Shown here: piece after piece, positions 1 to 27,400 of the stretch
Position numbering within the stretch: the first letter of the stretch is position 1
Layout: each line of letters begins with the position of its first letter
From: Piscicola geometra
Taxonomy: Eukaryota; Annelida; Clitellata; Hirudinida; Piscicolidae
DNA length: 64,000 bases
Direction of reading: 5' to 3'
NCBI GenBank assembly: GCA_943735955.1
Contig: OX030964.1
Span: 3,442,099-3,506,098, forward strand
Notes under the pieces: generated by a model
The model's database searches: none
Seen by the model: only the letters and a program-made list of their open reading frames with translations
Told to the model about the DNA's origin: nothing
Translations under genes and position numbers: made by a program

Positions 1-759
1 CCAATATTTTCCATCATGCCTATATCAAAAACAACGGTACAACGTGGAAACTAATTGCTGATTGGTTGAACTTTCTGTCAATCACGCCGGATGGGTGGAG
101 CCTAACTGGATCAACTGTCTCTTGTTGCTTCACAAATGCCTCTCCCTCACCATCTCTCCCAGCATCCTCCTCCTCCTCTTCCATCTATCTCTCCCCCACT
201 TCTATTTAACATCTTTATAACATTTTGTTTTGAAATTCTGAAGATTTCGTGCGTGTGGTTTCCACTTACTTCAGACGCATGCGTTTTGCTGGCATTCTCC
301 TGCCAAAAAACATTGAAGATTGCATAAAAAACACCAACAATAGTTGAAAGTTTCTGTCAAAACCATTGCAATCTCGGAAGCCAAGGCTCCATCTTCCAAC
401 TAAAGACATCCCCATCCAGTCACCTTCTCTTACTGCCTGGAATCTGTCCTCAACCTTAACGGTGATAATTTAAAAATTAAAGTTATTAATGATTGATATT
501 TCAGAAATTTGAAAGTAACTTTATAATTGTTAGTTAACGATGGTAGTAACTGTTGGAGTTGATAAAGCAATAGTGAATTCTGTTGTCAGAGCAGCTGAAG
601 TGGGGAGTGAAGTGATATAAAAAATAAAAACAAATACATCCTAATCTAAAACAACTAAAATCATCAACAACAACAACAACAACAAAAACTTAAAAAATAA
701 CAGAAACTCCAAAAATATCAACAACAGCAACAACAGCAACAACAACAACAAGCAACAGA
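1..759 (+). other. Upstream region and probable 5' UTR of Otx
   Basis: No coding exon is recognisable here. The last 100 bases before the Otx ATG (about 660-758) are a CAA/CAG-rich stretch without a stop signal of interest, which looks like 5' UTR. An ATATAAAAAA run lies at about 614-623 and could be a TATA-like element, but nothing else supports a promoter there. The short ORF at 136-327 is a proline/histidine-rich chance frame. Confidence 0.4.
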
Positions 760-3700
760 ATGTTTTGCGGCAACAGCCTCAACCCACTGCAACCTTCCAG
801 CGTCCTAAAGCATTGGAGTCAAGGTGTCAACTATGCAGGTGCTACTGATGATGATTATGATATAGCAATGATGATAATCATCTTCATCATCATCATTACA
901 ATTATCATTATTGTCATCACCACTCTTTTGGAATTGAATTTTATAAGAACACATTTAAAACCAATTTAATTCCGTCAAAAGTTCATCCTCTCACTACTAT
1001 CTCTTTGCACAAAAAAACAATCAAAAATAAAAATAAATAAAATCAAGAATAATTCTTAAAAACTAAGTTTATAAAATAAATGAAATATAGAAAAAAAATA
1101 ATAATAAAAAATGATTAAAACTAAAGTATTGTAAATGATGTAAACAGAACAAAACATTTTTTGAATGACTTTTAAAAGGTAATGAATTATGCATTAAACA
1201 ACGCAGGATGGCAGCTTCAGAACGAGTTTGTTGCATGAGTGTGTTGAAGTTGTGTGATGTTTGAGGCTGCAATTATGTGGTAGTTGTAGTTGTTGTGGTT
1301 GTTGTGGTTGGTGTGGTAGTTGTGGTTGGTTGGTTGGTTGTAGTTGGTGTGGTGTGGTGTGGTTGATGTGATTTTGTGGTAGCTGGTTAGGTGGGGTTGT
1401 TGTGGTTGGTGTGGTAGGTATAGTAGTTATGGTAGTTGGTGTGGTAGGAATAGTAGTTGGTGTAGTTGGTGTGGTAGATGTATTTAGTTTATGCGTTGTA
1501 GATGATGTGATAGTTTTAGACAAAATATTAGTTTGAAATATTAAATGGAAACGAAGCTAAAAACTATAAACGCAATTCCATGAATCCGGGAAGTACATCT
1601 TCGAAAAAATTGTATTAAATTACTTTTTTTTGTTATATAAGAAATCAATGTAAAGATAGGAAAAAACAATATTATTATTTTACAAATAAAAATGCAAAAC
1701 AAAAATAAAATATGTGGAAAAAAAGTTCCAAAAAAAGCAAAAAAAATATAATAATATATGTGAAAAAAGTTCAAAAAAAAATATAAATCAGAAGACAGTT
1801 ATCACATGCGATGAGAGTCAACTGTAGCTTGCGTAAGATGTTGGTTTGCTTGGTTGGCAGGGGGTTGATGATGCTGCGATGAATGAGGCAATGATGTGGT
1901 AGTGGTGGTGGTGGTGGTTGTAGAAGTTGTGGTGATGGTGGTAGTTGTGGTGATGGTGGTAGTTGTGGTGATGGTGGTAGTTGTGGTGATGGTGCTAGTA
2001 GTGGTGGAAGTTCAGGTCGTTATACTAGCATTAGCAGTGGTGGTTGTAAAAAATGAAGCAGCAGAATATTTGATAATCTTCCATAATTGTTTTCAAAAAA
2101 TTCATTTACTTCACTACCCTTGAAATTGTTTAACCAACCAGCCCCCCACCACTACAATTATCATCATCACCACTACAATTATCATCATCACCACTACAAT
2201 TATCATCATCACCACTACTACAACCGCCACTACCTTCATCACCACAACCCCCATTACCCACCACCGCAACCACCACAACCACCACTCCTACCACTACCAC
2301 CACCACCACCACCACCACCACCACCACCACCACTTCCACCACCACCCCCACCACAACCACTTCCACCACCACAACCAACCTCCTCCCACCCACCACACAG
2401 CGAACAACCCACGCAAACAACGACGGGAACGGACCACCTTCACGCGCAAGCAGCTGGATGACCTTGAGAAACTCTTCAAGGTCACCAGATACCCCGACAT
2501 CTTCGCGAGGGAAGAGCTGTCGCAGAAGATCCACTTGCCGGAGTCAAGAATACAGGTTCTTGTGGTTGGTTGTGGTTGGTTCTTGTGGTTGGTTGTGGTT
2601 TGGTTTTTGTGGTTGTGGTTGGTTGTGGTTAGTTGTGGTTGGTTGTGGTTAGTTGTGGTTGGTTGTGGTTGGTTGTTGTGGTTGGCTGTGGTTGGTTGTG
2701 GTTGGTTGTGGTTTGTTGTGGTTAGTTGTGGTTGGATGTGGTTGGTTGTGGTTGGTTGTGGTTGGTTGTTGTGGTTGGTTGTTGTGGTTGGTTGTGGTTG
2801 GTTGTGGTTGGATGGTGTGGTTGGTTGTGGTTGGTTGTGGTTAGTTGTGGTTGGTTGTGGTTGTTGTGGTTGGTTTTGGTTGGTTGGGGTTGGATGGTGG
2901 GGGTTGGTTAGTTGTGTTGGTTGGGTTGGGGTTGGCTTTGTGTTTGTTGGTGTGGTGAATGTTGGTTTGGTTGTGGGTGGTGATGTTAGAATTGTTGGTA
3001 GTTGTGGTGATTGTGGTGTTGGTGGTGGTGATGGTTATGATGGTGATGGTGATGGTTATGATGGTGATGGTGATGGTTATGATGGTGATGGTGATGGTTA
3101 TGATGGTGATGGTTGTGGTGATAGGGGGTTTAAGTTGTGGTTTCTATGATGATGATTGGAGATTGGTGGTTTTTGAATGGCATGGTGAAGACTTTTTGAG
3201 ATAAATGTTTGGAAAAAAACTTTTTTATTTTTAGATTTGAAAGAAAAACGGGTAAATATTTTTTTAAATAATCAAAATTGAGAAAAAAAGTATTTTTTCA
3301 TAATAAAAAAATTCTTTAAAAAACTTTTTCTCTAAAACATTATTTTAATTGGAGTAATTTGGAAGTTTTGGTTGAGATGACGGTTGAGTGGTGGGGTGTA
3401 GTGACGAAGGAAATGCTAGAATCCACACGTATGAAAGTGATTAATTGTGAAAGAGATCGTGTTTGGTGTTGCTAGTGTGGCTGTTTTTGTGGATTTTTTG
3501 TTGATGGTCTTTTTTGTTTGGTTTTTTGTTAGCGTTGTTATTGTATTTTCGAAAAAAAGTTCATTTATTGTGATGTGAAAAGTTAAGAATGAAATAGATT
3601 TGAATTGAAGAAAAAAAAGTTTTATAAATAATATTTACCATCGCAACCAGGTTTGGTTCAAGAACAGAAGAGCCAAGGCAAGATCACTAGGCAAGGGGGA

Positions 3701-5762
3701 AACAACAGTAACAACTCCTCGTTCTACAACATCCACCAGCAACAACAACAACAAAACAATCTCAACATTTTCTCACAAAGCCAAGACTTCTCCCTCAACC
3801 ACCCACCACAACCCTCTTTTTCGAAACCCTTATGCATTTTCCACCGCCTCTTCTAACCTAACTACTTCCGGTTTTGAATCACAACCTTCTTCCTTTTCCG
3901 CTTCCGCCATGTTGCTTGCTTCCAGTGACGAAAGCAGCCAATCACCTTACAGTTCGTACTACTCTCCGACCAATGGCGAGGCTTACTACCAGTTCAAACA
4001 CTCCTTCCCAACCAATCAGCCCTACGCCTACGACTACCATGGCAACGCCCTCTACAACTACACCGATTACGACTGCTACTCCTTTGAAACCACCCACAAC
4101 ACCAACCACAACATCAACAACAACAACAATCCCAACCACAACGACATCATTCACAACCCCGACAACAACAACCACAACTACTACGAACTAGTTTCTGACA
4201 ACTACTATTACAACCCCTCTGAAGAAGTCAACTACAACGACGGCAACTACTTTTGTTACCAGCAACAGCAACCACAACCAGAACAGCCGTTCATTCAACT
4301 ATCCCAATTATCTCAACAACAACTACTACAAAAACCTACTCAACCACAACAATCTTTGCCACAATCTCTCCAACTACAACAACCACTACAACTTCAACCA
4401 CTACCCACTCTACAACTACCACAACAACTACCACAACAACTATCACTTCAACTACCACAACAACTACCACTTCAACTACAACAACTCCCACAACAACCCC
4501 AACAACTACAACAACATCATTCATGCACTCTAAATGCACATCACGATCCCTTCATGCAATCGTATAAAGAACCTTTTGCCTTTAGTTCAACAACTACAAC
4601 TACAACACCAACAACTACAACACCACCAACAACAACAACATTCTCAACAATCAACAACTACTGCCCACAACAAAGTCATTTTGAACAATGCAAACATCTT
4701 AAACAAACTGGAAACCACTGTAAAGAAAACAGCAACAACATAAATAGTAACAACGAAAAATTAATACAAAACAACAGCCACAACAACACAGTTTCCAACA
4801 ACAACAACAACACAGTTTCCAACAACAACAACAACACAGTTTCCAACAACAACAACAACACAGTTTTCAACAACAGCCACAACAGCACAGTTTCCAACAA
4901 CAACAACAACACAGTTTTCAAAAACAAAAACGGAATTTGTAAAAACAAAGCTGAAAATGTTACAAATAGGCATAAAAAACAAACTTTCCATGCTGGCATC
5001 CACAAACTGTCTTCCAACAAAATTGATGATGATGATGGTGGTGGTGGTGATAATGATGATGATGATGTTGATGATATCAATCATGAAAACCATGATAATG
5101 ATGATGATGGCCAAGTAGAAGAAGATGAAGGTGATGACGAGGATGAAGAAGATGATGATGAGGAGGAATGCTCACCAACTAATATCACAGCTGATAAAAA
5201 TGCTGAAAAATATAATGATGAAAATGGTGATGATGATAATGGTGATGAGGATAATGATGATGAAGATGGTGGTGATGATGATAATAATGATGAGGGTGAT
5301 GGTGATAATGATGTGAGTGGTGGTGGAAGGAAAACAGGAAGGAAGAACATCACCAATTCACGTAGCCAAGATGAAATCTTCTACAACAGTTTAAGTGAAA
5401 AGGAAATTCTGAATTTATTTTTTAAAGAGCGCCAAAACCACCAAAGCGACTGTAGCTTACAACAACAAAAACAACATCAACAACAATCACAACAGCAACA
5501 ACAACAACAACCACAACAACAACAACCACAACAGCAACAAGTGAAGCCGCCACACTTTATTCTGCCACAACAATTCAACAATAATTTGTTGTTTTCTACT
5601 AATAATTATAATACCTTTTATGACAATGAATACTGCACAATCAATGATAGTGTTGTACTTTCTTCTTCTAACCACAACAACAGCAACAACATTAACAACA
5701 ACAACCACATTAAAGATGCTATTTCAAAATCAGAAGAAACCTACAACATTTTGAATTTATAG
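760..5762 (+). CDS. otx: Otx (orthodenticle) homeobox transcription factor, 3 exons
   Basis: Exons 760-838, 2401-2555 and 3651-5762; phases 1 and 0 agree and give 781 residues. The homeodomain (residues 33-92) starts [15 protein letters not shown], continues [11 protein letters not shown] and ends [15 protein letters not shown] ([13 protein letters not shown]), with Lys at position 50, which specifies TAATCC-type sites. Both intron positions fit the family: one just before the [10 protein letters not shown] segment, and the PRD-class site between homeodomain residues 46 and 47. The start Met at 760 gives a short N-terminus ending GVNYA, comparable to GYPA of other Otx proteins. The C-terminal tail is very long: Asn/Tyr-rich, Gln/Leu-rich, a tandem NNNNNTVS repeat (about residues 458-505), and an Asp/Glu tract (about 535-640). 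I do not see the SIWSPA-type motif of vertebrate Otx. Known Otx role: anterior/head and neural patterning in the nucleus. Identification is firm; the exact start is less so. Confidence 0.93.
839..2400 (+). other. Otx intron 1, filled with simple repeats
   Basis: Donor G|GTGCTA at 839 and acceptor CACACAG at 2394-2400. It carries a TGTGGT/TGTGGTTGG-rich stretch (about 1278-1490), a GGTGGT/GGTGATGGT stretch (1896-2045), three copies of a 21-bp CACTACAATTATCATCATCAC unit (about 2146-2215) and a CCA-rich tract (2285-2395) that acts as the polypyrimidine-like run before exon 2. The valine- and proline-rich ORFs here are repeat translations. Confidence 0.75.
2556..3650 (+). repeat. Otx intron 2 with TGTGGTTGG minisatellite
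   Basis: The intron interrupts the homeobox between codons 46 and 47. From the donor itself (CAG|GTTCTTGTGG) to about 2960 the sequence is a 9-10 bp TGTGGTTGG-type array, followed by a GATGGT-type array (about 3018-3122). The rest (3150-3650) is AT-rich and unique, ending CAACCAG before exon 3. The G/T-rich strand is the transcribed sense strand. The Trp/Val/Gly-rich ORFs at 2458-3149 are translations of the array. Confidence 0.85.
4789..4925 (+). repeat. 24-bp coding repeat in Otx (NNNNNTVS)
   Basis: About six tandem copies of a 24-bp unit encode an eight-residue NNNNNTVS/F repeat in the Otx tail. It is in frame and therefore part of the protein. Confidence 0.85.
5019..5325 (+). repeat. In-frame GAT/GAA-rich tract coding Asp/Glu/Asn
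   Basis: A degenerate GAT repeat within Otx exon 3 encodes a strongly acidic tract of about 100 residues. The reading frame is kept open across it, so it is read as coding. Confidence 0.8.
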
Positions 5763-5839
5763 ATATTTTTATTCTGAACTTTCCAATTTGTTTCATTTCA
5801 TGTTTATAGTTGAAAAAAAAATGTAAATGTTTGGATTCA

Positions 5840-5845
5840 AATAAA
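5840..5845 (+). terminator. Candidate polyadenylation signal for Otx
   Basis: AATAAA lies about 78 bases after the Otx stop codon, in AT-rich sequence. Confidence 0.5.
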
Positions 5846-7383
5846 AAATTCGTTCAACCATTATTGAGGTTGGTAGCTTTCAATTTTAAATGCATTTGAA
5901 AAATATATTTAAAAATAAAAAGTCTAATTGTTTCATGAACAAATATTTATAATATTTATATTTAAAAAAATTATTAAATGTAATAAAATACAAAGCTAAA
6001 ATACAAAAGTATACTAAGGTGTCAATCTTACGCAAGCAAGGGCTTTTATATAATACAAAAATGACAGCTCATCAAAGTTTAAACCAACTCGTGGTGTGGA
6101 CTTGAAAATAAGTGGAGTTAGCTGAACTAATTAATTAGATATAAATAGAGTTCATTGTACTAATTTAATTTGATATACTTTAAATAAATCTTCTAAATTG
6201 ACAGAATGAACTGATGTTTCCATTTCATTTTAAACTAAAATAAAAATTATTTTGTGTCTTTAATTTTTTTCATAATCTGGATGTTCATCTTCCTTTCATT
6301 TCTTCTTATCCTTCTCTTCCACTCATTTCATCTTCCTCCACTCATCCCTCATCCTCCACTTTTCCACTCATCTTCCATCAATCAATCACGAGACAGGCTC
6401 CATCCACGCTGCTCTGAGAAGTATTGTTCAAAGTCATTCTTTTCTGACGCAAGATAGCATACATGACACTTCTCATCCACCTCTCATTCATCCCTCCTTC
6501 TCTCTATCATCAATCCATCATTACTCCCTCATTCATCTCTCCTCCACTCTATCATCAATCTATCATTCATCCATCATACACTCATTATCCATCCATAGTT
6601 TATTTCTATTTTATAAATAGTTATAATTATCCCTATTTTACCAGTTTTTAAACTTTTTTCTTTCATTAAAGCATCAGCCATCTCCAAATACTCTATCTTT
6701 AATTTATTCGTTTAACATTTCCAAAAATGTAAACCAAAAATATCGTAAAAAACTTCTCATATGAAAAAAAGAGTCGAGAATTTTAAAAGGAGCAATAGTA
6801 TCATTACAACACCATTACGAAACACCGAATACATACCTTCGGCTTATAACTGCATGTCAGTCGCAATGGGACAATGGCGATTTTGGGTTTACGCCACCTC
6901 GAGACATTTGTCTTTTCATTGCGTGTTCAGAAGTCGAGAAGTTGTGAGCAAACCGGGTGGTGAATTCTCTATAAATTCTTTATATAATGAAATGGTCGTT
7001 CTTTTATAATACACTTCTACCTCAGGATTCAATTCACAAAGTATTTATTATACCGAGTTATTGTGTACTGCTTGCTTGTACAAGATACAATACAAATTGT
7101 GAAAAAATACATAGGAGTATACAAGCTGCACTAAATGCAAACAATTGATACAAAAACAATTGAGAAGGGATAGTGCTTTGTATAATAATTAGAAATTCAT
7201 TGTACACTGAAGTAATTAACAGGCTTCCTTAAACTTTAGCCGTGGTCAGGAATACTTGGAGAATATTTAGAATTTAAAAAGAAACAAAGTTTGAAAGTTA
7301 TAGAATTTTCTATAAACGGATACATCATTTCATTTTTTGAATTTGTTTTGAAATTAATTATTTGGAAGCTGAAAACACAAATA
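5846..7383. other. Intergenic region between the two homeobox genes
   Basis: About 1.5 kb with no recognised exon. It has a pyrimidine-rich stretch with CATC/TCAT repeats (6270-6600). A less repetitive block (6820-6990) preceding the second homeobox gene could be its upstream regulatory region or 5' UTR; the 82-aa ORF there (6761-7009) resembles nothing I know. Confidence 0.4.
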
Positions 7384-8783
7384 ATGGAGCTTTCAGATCA
7401 CAAGCCGACCCAGATTTATACAGAAAATCTCTTCCAGTTGAAACCAGAAAACATCACCAACATTTTCCCAACGACAAAAATAACTTCAACTACAACAATG
7501 GCGACTTCAACAACGACTACAAAATCCGCAGCGACCACCACAACGACCATCCAAGCAGTGGCCTCAACCACAAAGAAGATAAGCCGCAGAGAAAGAACCA
7601 GCTTCAAAAAGTATCAACTATGCTTGCTCCAGAAACAGTTTGAAGCCAAGAGGTGGGAAATATTTGGAGGTCTCATTGATTATATTAATTTATTTATCTC
7701 GTCTTTACATAAGATTTATTTGAATGTTTTAATGATTATATTAATTTCTTCAGTTATTCTGTTTTTATTGTTTAAAAAAAACGAAAAATAATAGTTTAGA
7801 ATTTTTATTGACTATTAAATTAAAATATCTATTTTTTAATTGTTTCAATTGCGATCTATGAATCTTTCTTACAGATATTTAAGTGTTGAAGACAGGGAGG
7901 AGCTGGCGAGGGTGACAAAACTTCCCGAAACCACTGTGCAAGTTGGAATTCTTTTTTCTTTTTAACAAAAAATAATTAAAATAATAATTTTTATTTTTAC
8001 TATAATTAAAAATAATAATTTATAGTTTATTGAACTAATTGATACAAAAATTGAATTTTTATAATACGAATGATTTGCTTCATATTTTCAAGGTATGGTT
8101 CAAAAACCGTAGAGCAAAGGAGAAATCCTTGACAAAAATCTCACAAAAATCCTTCAGTTCCTCTGAATCTTCAAACTATCGGACAATTTCATCCACCCCC
8201 ATCCCGCCCAACATTGTTCCCCATTCTATTTTCCATCCATACAGCCACTTTGCTAACTTCCAGCCCACTCCCCCAACCAACTCCTTCCTACAAACACTCC
8301 CTGAAGATATCTCTTATTTCACCCTTAAACCCCCTAACGACCAATATCCATCTTCTCTTCTTCCTCCCCATCTTTCATCTTTCATTCCTTCTTCATCCTT
8401 TCCACACAATCCATCCATCGTTTGCTCTAATGATCTTGAAAATTATAACTGTTACAACACTGCTTTAGGAAGTAACCCTAACGACGGGGGTTCGATTCCT
8501 GGTAAGGAGACTTTGCAAGATGCATTCAGTGATGCGGATGCTGTGAAATATTTGAATCAACAATTCAGCCATGCGTTCTTCGTTCCACAACAGCAACATC
8601 AACAACAACAGTTACAAAAACAACCACAACAGCTTCAACAACCACTACAACAAACACAGCAGCTACAACTGCAAAGCCAATCACAACATTATGAATTTCT
8701 AGACAAAACTTCTCCAACAAACACACAAGAGTTCTGCTTCTTCTTCAAAGAAGATCTCAACTCAAATCAGCAAAACACGCAAT

Positions 8784-8833
<50 letters not shown>

Positions 8834-9040
8834 AACTATCCACGACAACACACACAACAAAACTATCCACGACAACACACACAACAAAACTATCCACGAC
8901 AACACACACAACAACCTACCTTCAGTTTCAACAATACTCAACATGGTGACGATGACGACGACACTTTCAACTCTCAGAGATTTCTCTCCCTTCCCAAGAC
9001 TGGAGCCTTTCCCTTTCACACTTCCTACCAAAACTTGTGA
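7384..9040 (+). CDS. Divergent Otx-like K50 PRD-class homeobox gene, 3 exons
   Basis: Exons 7384-7652, 7875-7941 and 8093-9040; phases 2 and 0 agree and give 427 residues. The homeodomain (residues 67-126) begins SRRERTSFKKYQL and ends [15 protein letters not shown], with Lys50, Asn51 and the WFKNRRAK core intact. Intron 2 is at the PRD-class 46/47 site shared with Otx; intron 1 falls inside codon 24 and is absent from the neighbouring Otx. Helix 1-2 residues differ from Otx (YLSVEDREELARVTKL instead of YPDIF...). The N-terminus is Thr-rich. The tail contains Gln tracts (about residues 345-360) and three copies of a 27-bp unit coding QQNYPRQHT. Position and K50 suggest an Otx-derived tandem duplicate that has diverged; another K50 PRD family cannot be excluded. 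Presumed nuclear DNA-binding factor. The start at 7384 has an A at -3 but no upstream stop forces it. Confidence 0.87.
8789..8918 (+). repeat. CAA run and 27-bp coding repeat in Otx-like gene
   Basis: An uninterrupted CAA run (8789-8832) coding polyGln is followed by three copies of a 27-bp unit (about 8832-8912) coding QQNYPRQHT. Both are in frame. Confidence 0.85.
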
Positions 9041-11614
9041 ATATTTATTAAATATTAAATTAATACAACTTTTATTTATCTTATTAAATTTATTAATATT
9101 TATATTATTTATCTTGAATGCCATGGAAACCGTTTCGTTTTCTAACCCAATGCACTGAAAGTGATGAGAATTTGGAATTTTGTAAATCAGAGATTTTTTA
9201 AAATATGATGTTGAATTTGATGCTGCTAGAATCGTTAAGAAGTGCTTCAAGCAAGTTCTTCTTGAAAAGAAAGATATTGCAGCTAAAATATCATTTAGAT
9301 TTCTATTTTGAACATTATCGTTAGTTTTGCTTTGTTTTTTCTTGATTCTGAGGTTTCTTACAATTTCTTTTTTTCTTAAATTGATTCATCAAATATCTCG
9401 TGGAATGGGAGGAGCAAGCAGATATTCGATGGATCAGTTTAAAGAAAAACTTAAATGCGATGTAAGAAAATTGGTAATCATTTTATTTTATTTTATGTTT
9501 TAAAATTTCAATTTAATGAAAAGATGTGAAAGAATCATTGAGTGAATGCAAAGTTACCTATTTCAGTTAATTTGATTAAATTATACTAATTTGGATAGAA
9601 TAAATTGAGTTATTAAAAATAATGAATTATTGCTAACAATATTTTTGATACAAAATTATTATTTGTATCAGGGGTTTCAAATAATTACGAAGCTATGAAA
9701 ATGATATTTAACGTCTTTATTCTTGATTTACTGATCAACTTCTGAATATCGTCATTTTTATTAAAAGTTGTAGAAAAAAGTATAAGTGAATTTACTAAAG
9801 TTTTTTTTGAATAAATACAAATTAAATTTACAAAAAAAAATACTTTTCATGAAAATAATTTAAAGGGTTTCTTGATAGTTGTTGTAGTTTTGAATTTTAA
9901 CGTTAAAAAGTGGTCAGTGGTGGAATTGAAGATTGAGCTGAATGTAAAACCAATAAAAAAGCAAAAATAGAATAATAATAAATAATAATATTTATAATAA
10001 TATTCTAATAAAAAAATAACAGTATTAAATCTTGTGTTTTAAGAATATCTCGTAATGAATTGTGAAGTAATTAGTTAATAACACCGTTTATAATTAAGGG
10101 AAGACAATATTTGGATAAGGCTGTAATTATAAATCTAAAAAAACGCTTTAAAAACTAAACACCACGGAAAAAGCTGAAATGAAAACGCGAAATTGGTGAA
10201 GAATTAAAAAAAACAGAACTTTAAAATTCTGAAAATATCTAACAGAATTAAGACGAAAAAAGATAATTCAATTATATATTTTTATAATCACGTGATCGCG
10301 AACTAGTGCTTTATTACAACAATACGAATAATCCGTTGAATCTGCAGTCATCTTTGAAATAAATACACGCTATATAAATTTAAATTAATTCATGAAGCAT
10401 GTTTTATTATACTACACAGGTGCCTATATTTGGAAAAATGTGAAATAAAATTAATTTAGAATAAATTCAATTTAAAGATATACGTAAAATAAAAAATGAT
10501 TATTTTAATGAAAAATTCAGTTTCTTGTCTATACATTTCTATTGAATTATCATTTCACTGGAATGGGAAAAACTAGTTTCTTAATGGAAAATTGATAAAA
10601 TAAATAATTGAAAAAAATAAAAATAAAGAATAAAATAAAAATAAAAGAATCATAGAAGCATTGTTCTGAATATATTTCTAAAATAATCTTTTTAACATTT
10701 GATGTAGAAATAGGAATTGTAGGAAGAGATCAATAAACGTTTAATAATAATAAAATGGAATAAATAAATAAATATTAATAAACAATAAAGAATAATAAAA
10801 ATAAGTAAGAATCAAGATTAAATAAAAAATAAATAAATATTATAATAATATTTATAGCAATATTAGAGATGATAATAAGAATACATTGGCATTATTAAAC
10901 GACAGCAGTGGCTGTTTTAGAAATGTACAGCTCAAATAGGTATTTTTAAAAATATTTAAAAGTAATTAAAATGTATATTTAATAGAGTGATTAACCAATT
11001 AAAATGTATATATAATAGAGTGATTAATCAATTAAAATGAATAAAAATAGACTAATCAATCAATTAAAATGAATACATAATAGACCAATTAATAAATATC
11101 TAAATTGATGCTGAATTGATTGGATGAATGCCTGGTTCACGATGCACAAAGCGGGTGAACGAGAGAACGGCGTTGTTTTTGGTTCGAAGGAGGGAGAACA
11201 CTCCCCAGCATCGATTAGGTGCACGATAAAAAAATCATCATCAGCATCAGCATCATCATCATCATCCTCACAATCATCATCATCAGCATCGTAATCATCA
11301 TCATCCTCACAATCACAATCATCATCAGCATCATCATAATAATCATCAGCTATATCACTTGATTTAGTGTTTGGGAATTAAATTACAAATTTGGTGATGA
11401 CGGTAGAAATTGGTAGAAAAAAGAGGTCAATGGATCGGTGGTGAAGGATGGGTGATATGGTGGAAGGGTGGTTAAGTGTTTGAAGGGATGTGGATGGAAT
11501 TTGGTATAGGAGGATGGGTGGATGAAAAAGTAAGAAAGTGAAGAAAAGAAAGGAAGGGGGTGAAGGAGTGGTGTGAAAAAAGGAGGAGGATGAAAGAGAG
11601 GGGGGATGGTGGGT
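9041..11614. other. AT-rich intergenic spacer
   Basis: Between the convergent Otx-like gene and the kinase gene. No ORF, RNA gene or transposon is recognisable. It is very AT-rich to about 11140, then has a CATCAT microsatellite (11230-11345) and a GGTGGA-rich stretch (11420-11610) that probably includes the kinase 3' UTR. Confidence 0.5.
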
Positions 11615-26803
<15,189 letters not shown>

Positions 26804-27400
26804 ATCTATTTGTGTTTATACATTTAAAGGATGTTTAGCAGAGAGGCTAATTACTTCTCAAAAACACTTTTGATTCAAATTAATTCACATGATACTTTAA
26901 AAATATATATTATAATTACTTTATAATAGTTTTATAGAAATAATAAGAATGATGATATAACAATTATTTTTTTACAGACGACATTTAATCTTTGAGATTT
27001 AAACAGAAAACCCACATTTATTTCTGGAATGAATTCGTACATTATATTTAATATTCAAAAACAAGTTTTAATAAATAAAAGATGTTTGTTGAAAGATGCC
27101 ATTGATTAAATGACTACTAAGAGTATTACAAGAGAAGCTTATTAAAAGAATATTATTATTAGTAATTTAATTTAAATAGCATTGTATGAAAGAATAATGT
27201 AAGAACTAGCGAATGAGATAGAATCAAGCATTAACAAAGTTTCAAATGTATTTATCCATTTAATCACAGAATATTTCATTAAAAAACAAAATTCTAATAT
27301 AGATATAAATATTGTTTTTGATTAATTTTCGTTTAAATGGTTGATCAAAAGCACTTAGATCGACTCCTGGAACCTGGACTCAAACCTCTCAAAAGATCAA
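26804..27400. other. Spacer between the kinase start and the IkappaB-like stop
   Basis: Both neighbours are on the minus strand, so this 0.6 kb must hold the 3' UTR of the IkappaB-like gene and the promoter or 5' UTR of the kinase. It is AT-rich with no ORF, and I see no clear TATA box or repeat. Confidence 0.5.

Noticed and set aside
2130..3149. Val-, Trp- and Gly-rich ORFs around the Otx homeobox
   Set aside because: Translations of intronic TGTGGTTGG and GGT arrays; the real coding frame here is the Otx exon 2401-2555.
1828..6037. 13-bp inverted match GCTTGCGTAAGAT / ATCTTACGCAAGC flanking Otx exons
   Set aside because: Matches of this length are expected by chance several times in 64 kb.
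8485..8500. GGTTCGATTCC resembling a tRNA T-loop/B box
   Set aside because: Lies inside the coding exon of the Otx-like gene with no acceptor stem or anticodon arm around it.
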